This document shows, in pieces, positions 17,891 through 26,334 of a stretch of 64,000 nt of DNA; position 1 is the stretch's first letter, and the number at the start of each line of letters is the position of its first letter. A program made the translations under genes and the position numbers. The DNA is from Stutzerimonas stutzeri. GTDB lineage: Bacteria; Pseudomonadota; Gammaproteobacteria; Pseudomonadales; Pseudomonadaceae. The stretch covers positions 186,001 to 250,000 of the forward strand of contig NZ_PPXG01000003.1 in assembly GCF_002909485.1 (NCBI RefSeq). Reading direction: 5' to 3'. The notes beneath the pieces are model-generated. The model had not been told where the DNA came from. It did not search any database and saw only the letters and a program-made list of their open reading frames with translations.

Positions 17891-18316
17891 TCAGCCTTCC
17901 AGCGTAGCGTTCAGGCTGATGCGGGCATTGAGAACCTTGGACACCGGGCAGCCTTCCTTCGCCTGATTGGCGATCTGCTGGAACTGGGCGTCGTCTGCGC
18001 CCGGAATTCGTGCCTTGAGGGTGAGCTCGACCGCGGTGATGCTGAAGCCTTCGCCATCCTTGTCGAGGGTAACTTCGGCGCGGGTATCGATACGTTCAGC
18101 AGTGAGTCCGGCCTGGCCAAGCATCATCGACAGCGCCATTGAGAAGCAACCGGCATGGGCTGCACCGATCAATTCTTCCGGGTTGGTACCTGGAGTGTCT
18201 TCGAAGCGGGTATTGAAGCCGTAAGGGTTGTCCTTCAGGGCGCCGCTTTCGGTAGTGATGGTGCCTTTGCCGTCTTTCAGGCCGCCTTGCCAGGCGGCGG
18301 AAGCGCTCTTCTTCAT
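17891..18316 (-). CDS. osmC: OsmC organic-hydroperoxide peroxidase
   Basis: A 141-aa protein closely matching E. coli OsmC along its length: KGTITTESGALKDNPYGFNTRFE, GTNPEELIGAAHAGCFSMALS and AKEGCPVSKVLNA. The two redox cysteines are in HAGCFSM and EGCPVS. Arg37 of the NTRFE motif would complete the site. OsmC proteins reduce organic hydroperoxides in the cytosol and are induced by osmotic and stationary-phase stress in enterics. The start at 18316 is chosen because GAGGT lies upstream and the encoded N-terminus (MKKSASAAW) fits the family. The upstream in-frame extension to 18481 does not. Confidence 0.95.
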   Translation of the reverse strand: MKKSASAAWQGGLKDGKGTITTESGALKDNPYGFNTRFEDTPGTNPEELIGAAHAGCFSMALSMMLGQAGLTAERIDTRAEVTLDKDGEGFSITAVELTLKARIPGADDAQFQQIANQAKEGCPVSKVLNARISLNATLEG

Positions 18317-18359
18317 GAATTGACCTCGTGGATACGGGTGGGTGGTTTGGCCGCGCGGC

Positions 18360-18668
18360 TCAGCGAGGCTGTTCGGCTGCCAGGATCGCGCTGGCCAGCT
18401 CCATGTCGGAGGCTTGCAGGTGTGGCTGCTCGCTGCGCACTTGCTGCAGCATTGCTTCCAGATAAGGACCGCGGATCGCACCGTCGCTGGCGACGAAGCT
18501 GCCTGCGTCTTCTCGCGCCGGGATCACCAGTTTGTTGTCCTTGAAGGTCAGGTAGGTCGACGCGGTGGTCGCGCCGGAAGACAGGATGTCACGTACCAGA
18601 CCGTCTGCCATGGCACTGCCAAGGGGCGCCAGGGCCAGTGAGAACGCTGCGAACAATATCTTGCGCAT
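18360..18668 (-). CDS. DUF2388 family secreted protein (102 aa)
   Basis: A small protein with a Sec signal peptide (MRKILFAAFSLALAPLGSAMA before DGLVRDI) and a mature part of about 80 residues. The segments SSGATTASTYLTFKDNKLV and DGAIRGPYLEAMLQQVR are typical of DUF2388, a Pseudomonas-rich family of unknown function. It is probably periplasmic. A clear GGAGG lies nine bases before the ATG. It precedes osmC on the same strand by 43 bases, so the two could be co-transcribed. Confidence 0.8.
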   Translation of the reverse strand: MRKILFAAFSLALAPLGSAMADGLVRDILSSGATTASTYLTFKDNKLVIPAREDAGSFVASDGAIRGPYLEAMLQQVRSEQPHLQASDMELASAILAAEQPR

Positions 18669-18735
18669 GAGCGGAAACCTCCTTGCTGTCGTACTTTTCA
18701 GAGTGCGGTGCAGGCGTGAGAGTTCCGGCTGCCGC

Positions 18736-21700
18736 TCAGCCCCGTTCGTCTATCAGTCGACGGATGCGTGCAGCCAGCATGTCGATGCTGAAAGGCTTGG
18801 CGAGGAGGTCCATGCCTGGACCGAGGAAGTCATTGCGCATTTCCTCGTCAGGAACGTAGCCGGTGATGAAGAGTACCTTTAGGTCAGGACGGTGCCCTCT
18901 TGCGCTTTCCACCAGTTGCCGTCCATTGAGCCCCGGCAGGCCGAAATCGCTTACCAGCAGATCGATGCGCCGGTCGCCATGCAGATAAGGCAGCGCGCTG
19001 TCAGCATCGAAGGCCTCCAGGACCTGATAACCCAATTCCTGCAGGACCTCCACCACCAGCATGCGCACGGCCGCTTCATCTTCCACCACCAGCACTGTCT
19101 CGCCGTTCAAGGCGCTGGGTGCTTCAGCGCTTTGCTCTGGCGCCGACTGCACGTCGTCCAGAGCCTGGTTGCGCGGCAGATAGAGAATGACCTGAGTACC
19201 TACGCCTAGCTTGCTGTCGATGCGCACGTGGCCGCCGGTCTGCTTGGCGAAACCGTAGACCATCGACAGACCCAGGCCAGTGCCCTGGCCGATTGGCTTG
19301 GTGGTGAAGAACGGATCGAAGGCCTTGGCGATGGTTTGTGCCGACATGCCAGCACCATTATCGGTGACGCTGAGCACCACGTAATCGCCTGGTTCGGGTG
19401 AGTCCGGCTGGGGTTGCTCAACGCGAAGATTGCGCGTGGTCACGCCGAGTCGGCCGCCATCGGCCATGGCGTCCCGGGCGTTGATCACCAGATTGAGCAG
19501 GGCGTTTTCCAGTTGATGGCCATCGGTGTAAGCAAGCCAGGTATCGGCTTGCAGTTCGACCTCCAGCTGAATGTGCTCGCCCATGGTACGGCGCAGCATG
19601 TCCTCCATAGACACCACCAACTGGTTCACGTCCACTGGTTTGGGGTCCAGGGACTGGCGGCGGGCAAATGCCAGCAGACGATGAGTCAGCGCGGCGGCGC
19701 GGTTGGCTGATGTCGTGGCGGCATCGATATAGCGGTCGAGGTCGCCAGTGCTGCCGCTGGCAAGCCGGCGCTGGATCAGGTCGAGCGCGCCGAGCACGCC
19801 GGTCAGCATGTTGTTGAAGTCGTGGGCCAGGCCGCCGGTGAGTTGGCCGATGGCCTCCATCTTCTGTGCGTGACGCAGCGCTTCCTCGGCGCGTTCGCGT
19901 TCGGCCATCTCGATATGCAACCGGCTGTTGATTGCCGCCAGTTCACGGGTACGCTCGGCGACGCGGCGCTCAAGATTGTCGTTGAGCTCCCGCAGCGCTT
20001 CTTCGGCTGCGACCTGGGCGGTTACGTCGGTATTGGTTCCGAACCAGTGGGTGACCTGGCCGAAATCATCGCGAATCGGCAGTGCGCGCGAGAGGAACCA
20101 GCGGTACTTGCCGTCTTTACCGCGTAGCGGGAAGGTTTCTTCCCAGATCGAGCCGATTGCGAAGGCGCGTTTCATCGAGGCGCTGACCCGCTCGTGGTGC
20201 TCGGGGTGATTTACCGCCCGCCAGCCCAGTGCGCGCATGGCCTCGCCCGTGGTGCCGGTGTAGTCATACCAGCGTTTGTTGTACCAGTAGATGCGGCCCG
20301 CAGGGTCCGCCATCCAGGCGAATTGGCTCATGTTGTCGGCCAGCGTGCGGAACTGCTCTTCGCTTTCGCGCAGAGCACGTTCGGCGCGCATACGCTCATC
20401 GGCGGTCCAGGCACGGTCGGCAACTTCACGAATGAAGGAAATGTCTTCGTCGAGCCAGGCCCGCGGCTGGCTCTCAAGCAGCATCATCACGGCGGAAATG
20501 CGCCCTTGCTCGAACAACGGGACGCAAACGATGCTGCGGATCTGGCCTTCGGCGAAGTTATCGGCGTGGCTGGCGGTGCGGGCGTCGTGCAGCACGTCCT
20601 CTATGACGACCAGTTCGTTCTCTTGCAGATCGTAGAAGAAGTCGCCGTAATCTGCGAAATGCACCACTTCGGTACTGCTGTCGGAACTGCCATCGCTCCA
20701 ATAGCGCTCGATGGTGGCGCTCTGGCTGGAAGCGTCGATGCTCGCGAACAGCACGCGGGATATGCCGATCGTGCGGCCAATCACGCTGACTGCGGCATGT
20801 GCGATGGTCTGGCTGTCGTGCTGCTCGCGAAGCAGATCGCCCAGTTCGATCAGCGCGGTCTGGCGCTGCTCGGCCTGCTGGCGGTCCTTGATCTGCTCTT
20901 CGAGCATCTCGTTCATGCGCAGCATGCGCTCGGCAGCATTGCGCTCCGCGGTAATGTTGCGCGCGGTGCCGAGGATGCGTAGCTCTCCGCTGGGGTCGAG
21001 CAGCCGGCGGCCGCGATTTGCCAGCCAGACGAACTCGCCGATGCGGGTATCGAAGATCCGATAGTCGAACTGGAACTCGCCGTCGCCTTTGCCGGCTAGG
21101 GTGTCACCCAGTGCCTTGATCAGCGTGCTGCGATCGTCCGGATGCACCCGTGCGAGGATTTCATGCACGTCCAGTCCTGGCTGATCCGGCGCTATCCCTG
21201 CCATGGCCTTGAGCTGGGTATCCCAGTGCAACGAGTGCTGGCTGTCGCGATACTCCCAGACGCCGATCGAGGCGATTTCGTTGGCCAGACTGATGCGCTG
21301 CTCCGCCTCGCGCAGGGCCTTGCTCGCCCGGGTGCGCTCGGCAGCGCCGCGGAGGCGCTCAAGAACCTCACGTACCAGGGCGATGTCGTCCATGCTCCAG
21401 GGTTGCGTCCGGCTACGAGAAAACAATAGCGCCGTGTTCGGCATATCGGACTCGACACCCGGCAGCTCGGCCATCAGCAGCGTGGTGCTGGCCAGGCACT
21501 GGCGTAGCGTGCTGCTTTGCGGATCGTCTCCATTGAGCAGCATGACGCCGTCGCGCCGCAGCTGTTCGAGGAGCACGGACTTGCCTTGGCTCAGGTTGTG
21601 GCGGCCTAGGCAGCTGGGCACGTCAGGCCCCAGCCATTCCTGACGTACCACCAGCGCCTCATCCTCCAGGCAGGCCGAGGCGATGTAATCGCAGCGCAGC

Positions 21701-23472
21701 AACTGTGCCAGTCGCTGGTCGAGCAAGCAGCAGATTTCTACCCGTTCACTGTTTGCCTGCAGGCAGTCGCTCAGCTCCAGCAGAAACGCCTGCAGCGCCT
21801 GGTGCTGGGTACGCTCGCTGATATCGCTGAAGGTGCAGATCGCACCCTGCAGTTCGCCGTCACGATAGATAGGCGCTACGCGGTACTCCACAGGCAGGCT
21901 GCTGCCGTCGGCACGAAAGAACAGTTCGTGCTCGACATGACGCGGTTCGCCAGTGAGCGCGGTGTGCTGAATCGGGCAATCATGTACCGGATAAGGGCTG
22001 CCGTCCGGGTGGCTGTGGTGAATCGTATGGTGCAGCTGCCTGCCGAGCACTTCCTCGCGACTACCGAAGCCCAGCATGTTGAGAAAGGCATCGTTACACA
22101 GGGTGACTGCCCCGGTGCGGTCGATAGAGTAGAAACCCTCATTGGCCGAGTCGAGCAGCAAACGGGTAAAGGCTTCGCTCTCCAGGCGCTTCATTTCCGA
22201 GCGTCGGCGGCTGTCGATGTCCTGAGCGACGCATACCCAATGCAGAAGTCGCCCATCGGTATCGTAGATGGGCGCGGCACTGGCCTGGAACCAGCGTGGA
22301 CTGCCGTCCACGTCGCGCAACGGCAACTCCAGCCTGCACGGCAGCTCCCGGCGCATGGCCTGGCGCCACTGTTCGGCGATGGATTGGCGATCAGCCGCGG
22401 CGATTGCCGCAAGCCAGCCGTTGCCGCGTGATGCTTGCGCGCTAAGGCCGGTGAATTCGCACCAGTAGCTGTTGCAGAAACTCAGCTCGCCCTCGGCATT
22501 GCATTGCCAGACCACCTGGGGGCTGAGGTCGATCAGGGTGCGGTAGCGCTCCTCGATTTCGCGGGCGGCGGCCTGCTGCAAGCGGGCCTCGGTAAGGTCG
22601 CGCAGGATTTTGACGAAGCCATGTACTTCGCCGCCGTCGAGCAGCGGTGTGAGTACGCCGCTGGCCCAGAAGCGTGAGCCATCCTTGCGTTGATGCCAGC
22701 GCTCGTCGATGGCTCTGCCCTGTTCCAGCGCCGTGCGCATCTCGTGTTCGTCGGCATTTCGCGCTAAATCTTCCTCGGTGAAGATACAGGCGACATGCTG
22801 GCCGATCGCTTCCTCGGCGGACCAGCCCAGCAGCCGTTGCGCGCCGCTGTTCCAGTTGGTGATAAGGCCCTGCAGGTCAGTAGCCAGGATGGCGTAGTCC
22901 TGGGCGCTCTCGATCATCTGGCGGCTGCGTTCTTCCTCGACGCGCAGTCGACGCAGTTCCAGCCGGGCCATGACCTGTCGCGCCACTGCCTGTAGCCGGG
23001 TCACCTGTTGCGGTGTCAGTTCGCGCGGTTGGTGGTCGAATACGCACAATGTGCCCAGCGGCTGTCCCTGGGGGGCGCGCAATATTGCAGCGGCATAGAA
23101 GCTGGCCATCTCACCATCGGCAAGCCGTGGCATTTCCAGCTGGTCTGCGGATTGGGCGGTGCGCTGCTCGACCAGCGCTGCAGTTTGCAGGATCGCTTGG
23201 GCCGATGGTGAGCGTTCGCGCGCGATGCGCTGTCGGTCGACCGCGAATGCAGCCGCGCAGTACTGATATGCGGCGTCGATGAAGTGGATTGCCGCTGCTG
23301 GGCAGCCGCAGAGATCCGCTGCCATGGCGGCGAGCTCATCCAGATCCGCTTCGCACGAGGCGTCGAGCGCGGCATAGCGAGCCAATGCGGTCAGCCGGTC
23401 AGCTTCGTTCCAGGTCGCTGCGGGGGCGCTGTATTCGGCGTTCAAAATGTCCTGCTCGGCTATCCATGGCAC
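18736..23472 (-). CDS. Soluble hybrid sensor histidine kinase with three GAF and five PAS domains
   Basis: A 1,578-aa multidomain kinase without membrane segments. Approximate order: GAF 35-175; PAS 183-300 (LITNWNSGAQRLLGWSAEE); PAS 305-420; PAS 432-552; GAF 560-730; PAS 735-865; GAF 890-1040; PAS 1045-1165; a coiled segment; HisKA with phospho-acceptor His1217 in LAHDFNNML; HATPase_c with NALLNLVINARD, DNGAGM and GTGLGL; and a C-terminal receiver with Asp1509 (LLVSDFGLPG). The HDFNN type is common in phytochrome-like kinases and LOV-HK relatives. No LOV cysteine motif (NCRFL) is evident in the PAS domains. The signal is unknown. The start is uncertain: GTG 23472 lacks a ribosome-binding site, while TTG 23445 has AGGA upstream. 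No output partner is adjacent. Confidence 0.92.
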   Translation of the reverse strand: MPWIAEQDILNAEYSAPAATWNEADRLTALARYAALDASCEADLDELAAMAADLCGCPAAAIHFIDAAYQYCAAAFAVDRQRIARERSPSAQAILQTAALVEQRTAQSADQLEMPRLADGEMASFYAAAILRAPQGQPLGTLCVFDHQPRELTPQQVTRLQAVARQVMARLELRRLRVEEERSRQMIESAQDYAILATDLQGLITNWNSGAQRLLGWSAEEAIGQHVACIFTEEDLARNADEHEMRTALEQGRAIDERWHQRKDGSRFWASGVLTPLLDGGEVHGFVKILRDLTEARLQQAAAREIEERYRTLIDLSPQVVWQCNAEGELSFCNSYWCEFTGLSAQASRGNGWLAAIAAADRQSIAEQWRQAMRRELPCRLELPLRDVDGSPRWFQASAAPIYDTDGRLLHWVCVAQDIDSRRRSEMKRLESEAFTRLLLDSANEGFYSIDRTGAVTLCNDAFLNMLGFGSREEVLGRQLHHTIHHSHPDGSPYPVHDCPIQHTALTGEPRHVEHELFFRADGSSLPVEYRVAPIYRDGELQGAICTFSDISERTQHQALQAFLLELSDCLQANSERVEICCLLDQRLAQLLRCDYIASACLEDEALVVRQEWLGPDVPSCLGRHNLSQGKSVLLEQLRRDGVMLLNGDDPQSSTLRQCLASTTLLMAELPGVESDMPNTALLFSRSRTQPWSMDDIALVREVLERLRGAAERTRASKALREAEQRISLANEIASIGVWEYRDSQHSLHWDTQLKAMAGIAPDQPGLDVHEILARVHPDDRSTLIKALGDTLAGKGDGEFQFDYRIFDTRIGEFVWLANRGRRLLDPSGELRILGTARNITAERNAAERMLRMNEMLEEQIKDRQQAEQRQTALIELGDLLREQHDSQTIAHAAVSVIGRTIGISRVLFASIDASSQSATIERYWSDGSSDSSTEVVHFADYGDFFYDLQENELVVIEDVLHDARTASHADNFAEGQIRSIVCVPLFEQGRISAVMMLLESQPRAWLDEDISFIREVADRAWTADERMRAERALRESEEQFRTLADNMSQFAWMADPAGRIYWYNKRWYDYTGTTGEAMRALGWRAVNHPEHHERVSASMKRAFAIGSIWEETFPLRGKDGKYRWFLSRALPIRDDFGQVTHWFGTNTDVTAQVAAEEALRELNDNLERRVAERTRELAAINSRLHIEMAERERAEEALRHAQKMEAIGQLTGGLAHDFNNMLTGVLGALDLIQRRLASGSTGDLDRYIDAATTSANRAAALTHRLLAFARRQSLDPKPVDVNQLVVSMEDMLRRTMGEHIQLEVELQADTWLAYTDGHQLENALLNLVINARDAMADGGRLGVTTRNLRVEQPQPDSPEPGDYVVLSVTDNGAGMSAQTIAKAFDPFFTTKPIGQGTGLGLSMVYGFAKQTGGHVRIDSKLGVGTQVILYLPRNQALDDVQSAPEQSAEAPSALNGETVLVVEDEAAVRMLVVEVLQELGYQVLEAFDADSALPYLHGDRRIDLLVSDFGLPGLNGRQLVESARGHRPDLKVLFITGYVPDEEMRNDFLGPGMDLLAKPFSIDMLAARIRRLIDERG

Positions 23473-23634
23473 TGAGTAATTCAGACGGGTTTATGAGTTA
23501 AACACTCGGCAGCGAAGGTCGATGTCGAATGGTCAGCAAAAGACTACGCCGAGCCCGCTTGGTTCAGGCAGCAGGCGGCGAATCTCCCGACGAACGGAGG
23601 CCCGGAGCGCTGCGGTTGGTGCTCGGCGCATCCC

Positions 23635-25221
23635 TTAACCGGCGGTGTTTAGCGCTCGGAGCAGCGCAGCATCACGCTTGTAGATGTCGGGGTGATAACG
23701 CGGCCAGCCGTTGTCGTCGGTGTCCGCTGTCCAGTAGGCGATCAGGATCGGCGTAGGCCGCGTGAGGCGGTACTCATGGGTTTTACCAGTCTGCAGCAGT
23801 GTCGCGACGGCTTCCCGGTCCCCCTCGGCAAGCAGCAGATCCACCAGCTGCAGCGCTGCCTCTACGCGTACGCAACCTGAGCTGAGGGCGCGCGCGGCGC
23901 GGTTGAACAGTGGCTTGCTTGGTGTGTCGTGCAGGTAGACCGAGAAGGGGTTGGCGAAGCGGATCGCGACCTGTCCGAGCGGATTGGACGGGCCGGCATC
24001 CTGGCGCAGCATGATGCCGCGGGGGTTGTTCCAGTCTACCTGGTGCGGGTCAAGGCTGTTGCCCTGGGCGTCGATCACGCGCATCTGGTGACGGGCCAGA
24101 TAGCTGATGTCCTGGCGGATCAGCGGCAGCTTGTCCTGCTGCAGGATCGTCGGCGGTACGGTCCATGTTGGATTCAGCGTCAGCCGGGTGATCTGTGATT
24201 TCAGTGGCGGTGTCTGGCGCGCTTCGCGGCCGACCTGAGTGCGTGTCTGCCAGAATGGGCAGCTGTCGCGCATATAGATCAGCCGCGCTCCGGCGATGTC
24301 CACCAGTAACGACTGCGGCTCAAGGTCACGAGTGATCCAGCGCATGCGCTCGAGGTTGATGCGTAGTTGGTCGAGGCGGCTGGCCGGGCTGACGTTGAGG
24401 GCGGCCAGGGTCCCGGCGCCAACGATGCCGTCGTCTTCCAGGCCGTGCTGAAGCTGGAAGCCCTTCACCGCCTCGATCAGTTCGTCGTCGTAGCGCAGAT
24501 CCATCAGGGGCGTACTGCCGGCACCGGCCAGCAACAGTTCTCGTAGCAGGGGCACTCGCTCATCGCTCATTCCTGCTCGCAGCGTTGGGCCAGCCGGCAA
24601 CGGCCGCCAGGCGGGCTTTGGCGCCTGGCGCAACGCGGCGTATGCCGCACGCAGATCGCGGTACAGCGCATGGGCCGGGCGGGCGCGGTCGAATGCAGTT
24701 GGCAGGTCGGCGACGCCCTGCACCGCGATCTGCAGAAGCTGTTGAGCATCATCGCGCTCAGGCGCCTCCGGACTGCGCCAGATCGGCTCCACGTCAGCCT
24801 GTCGCAGGCGCCCGCGGGCCAGGTGGTGAAGCGCCTCGAGATAGCTATGGCTGGTCAGAATGTCGCCGCATTCGCGATGTAGGGGGGTAGCCGAGACCTG
24901 GTAAAGCTGCTCGCGTATCCGCTCTGGCTGATAATGCGCTGGGTCCAGACCATCATCGGCCAGCAGCGCGAGTTGTTGAAACAGGCTTTCGAGCTGGGCG
25001 TAGGAGTGCCACACGGGCTGATGGTGTGTTGCCTGATAGAACTCAGTCAGCCGCTTCAGCGCCTCCGGTTTTAGCCCTTGCAGCATCGATGGGCAGCTCT
25101 GCGGAAGGGTTTCCAGCGCGCTTTCGAGCGGCGTTGGCAGAGCCTGTAGCGGCTCCGCGAGCGCAGCACCTGGTATCAGGCACAAGCAGACGGCAAGACG
25201 GAATGCACATTTTTTGAACAA
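23635..25221 (-). CDS. L,D-transpeptidase of the YcbB (LdtD) type with peptidoglycan-binding domain
   Basis: Cross-links peptidoglycan 3-3 in the periplasm, by family. I start at TTG 25221 because GGAG lies seven bases upstream and translation then begins directly with a signal peptide (FKKCAFRLAVCLCLIPGAALA). An open extension to 25320 would put about 33 odd residues in front. The mature protein has an all-helical N-terminal part, a PG_binding_1 domain (VPLLRELLLAGAG ... AVKGFQLQHGLEDDGIVGAGTLAALN) and a YkuD catalytic domain with His431 and Cys450 in ALSSGCVRVEAA, the same SxGC form as E. coli LdtD. The length of 528 aa is slightly shorter than LdtD. It is divergent from a second transpeptidase-like gene. 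Confidence 0.9.
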   Translation of the reverse strand: MFKKCAFRLAVCLCLIPGAALAEPLQALPTPLESALETLPQSCPSMLQGLKPEALKRLTEFYQATHHQPVWHSYAQLESLFQQLALLADDGLDPAHYQPERIREQLYQVSATPLHRECGDILTSHSYLEALHHLARGRLRQADVEPIWRSPEAPERDDAQQLLQIAVQGVADLPTAFDRARPAHALYRDLRAAYAALRQAPKPAWRPLPAGPTLRAGMSDERVPLLRELLLAGAGSTPLMDLRYDDELIEAVKGFQLQHGLEDDGIVGAGTLAALNVSPASRLDQLRINLERMRWITRDLEPQSLLVDIAGARLIYMRDSCPFWQTRTQVGREARQTPPLKSQITRLTLNPTWTVPPTILQQDKLPLIRQDISYLARHQMRVIDAQGNSLDPHQVDWNNPRGIMLRQDAGPSNPLGQVAIRFANPFSVYLHDTPSKPLFNRAARALSSGCVRVEAALQLVDLLLAEGDREAVATLLQTGKTHEYRLTRPTPILIAYWTADTDDNGWPRYHPDIYKRDAALLRALNTAG

Positions 25222-25450
25222 CGTTTCGCTCCAGGCCGTTGCGGTGACTGCTAGACTGCGCGCCTGTAGCCTCAAGGTGCAAGGCGTCTGCCGGCAATCG
25301 TTTCGAGGCCATAAAAACATATCGTGCTGGGCAATTGGGGCTCATTCGCTCCGCCCGGCTTTGTTGCGCCGCTGTTGTGATCAGTGGCGAGTATAAGGTG
25401 CGAGCCAGACAGGAAGTCTCGGGGGGCGTGCCTGATGAGGTTACTTGCTC

Positions 25451-26164
25451 ATGCTTTCCATGCTTCGACGCACCTGCCTGGCGGTGGGTCTTTCCGTCCT
25501 TGCGTCGCCTGTCTTGGCGGCTAGCGCAACCTATCAACCGATGGTCGACAGCCTGGCCCAGTTGGCGCCCAAGCTGGACCGAACGGTGCTGACCCATGCC
25601 GTTGCGGCCATGCAATGCGCAGTCAATAACGGAGCCAGTGCGGCTCAGCGGCTAGCAGTGATCGATTTCTCGCTGCCTTCCAGCGAGCGTCGGCTATGGA
25701 TTTTCGATCTGGAAAAAGAGCAGCTGCTGCTCGAAGACCTGGTTGCTCATGGGCAGAAGTCTGGCGACAACCACGCCACCCAGTTCTCCAATACGGTCGG
25801 CAGCCATCAGTCCAGCATCGGCCTGTTCCGCACGGCCGAAAGCTACAGCGGCAAACATGGCTATTCACTGCGGATGGACGGGCTGGAGCCAGGCATCAAT
25901 GATCGCGCCCGCGAGCGCGCAATCGTCATTCACCCGGCGGCGTACGTGAATCCTTCCTGGATCGCCACTCAGGGCCGAATCGGTCGCAGTCAGGGCTGCC
26001 CGGCGGTCCGGCCGGAGGTGGCGCGTATGGTGGTCGATAGCCTCAAGGGCGGCCAGTTCATGTTCTCTTGGTATCCCGATCAGCAATGGCTGCAGTCTTC
26101 TGCCTACCTCAACTGCAAGCCCAATCAAGTGGCGACCATTCTCGCGGCACGCTCGGGCGGCTGA
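25451..26164 (+). CDS. Secreted murein L,D-transpeptidase catalytic-domain family protein (YkuD_2)
   Basis: A 237-aa exported protein. The N-terminus LRRTCLAVGLSVLASPVLAAS is a Sec signal peptide. The catalytic region reads RLWIFDLEKEQLLLEDLVAHG, GLFRTAESYSGKHGYSLRMDGLEPG, AIVIHPAAYV and IGRSQGCPAVRP, with Cys183 as the nucleophile. This is the YkuD_2 pattern, usually annotated 'murein L,D-transpeptidase catalytic domain family'. Start choice: ATG 25451 lies ten bases after GAGG; TTG 25445 and ATG 25460 are alternatives. Divergence from the YcbB-type gene with 229 bases between suggests shared control of cell-wall remodelling. Whether the protein makes 3-3 links, anchors proteins or acts as a carboxypeptidase is not visible. 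Confidence 0.88.
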   Translation: MLSMLRRTCLAVGLSVLASPVLAASATYQPMVDSLAQLAPKLDRTVLTHAVAAMQCAVNNGASAAQRLAVIDFSLPSSERRLWIFDLEKEQLLLEDLVAHGQKSGDNHATQFSNTVGSHQSSIGLFRTAESYSGKHGYSLRMDGLEPGINDRARERAIVIHPAAYVNPSWIATQGRIGRSQGCPAVRPEVARMVVDSLKGGQFMFSWYPDQQWLQSSAYLNCKPNQVATILAARSGG

Positions 26165-26242
26165 TTCAGCGCTCAGCCCGTCGCAAGGGCCGGCGTCATC
26201 CGCGCAACTGCGGGCACTGACGCTGGCGCGGCGCGAGCTGGC

Positions 26243-26315
26243 GTAGGGTGGACCACGCTTCACCGATCCCCCGGACGGAGTTGTGGTGGATGTAAAAAGC
26301 GACATCCACCCCTAC
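26243..26315. repeat. Dispersed palindromic repeat (REP-like, GTAGGGTGGA type)
   Basis: GTAGGGTGGA (26243-26252) is mirrored by TCCACCCCTAC (26305-26315), with an extra C in the right arm, across about 50 bases that themselves contain GTGGTGGATG and GACATCCACC. From memory, arms of this type (GTAGGGTGGA ... TCCACCCTAC) recur between genes of the P. stutzeri group. It sits between two convergent genes, the usual place for REP elements. Only one copy is in this window. Confidence 0.5.
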
Positions 26316-26334
26316 AAACGCCTTGAGCCTTCGG

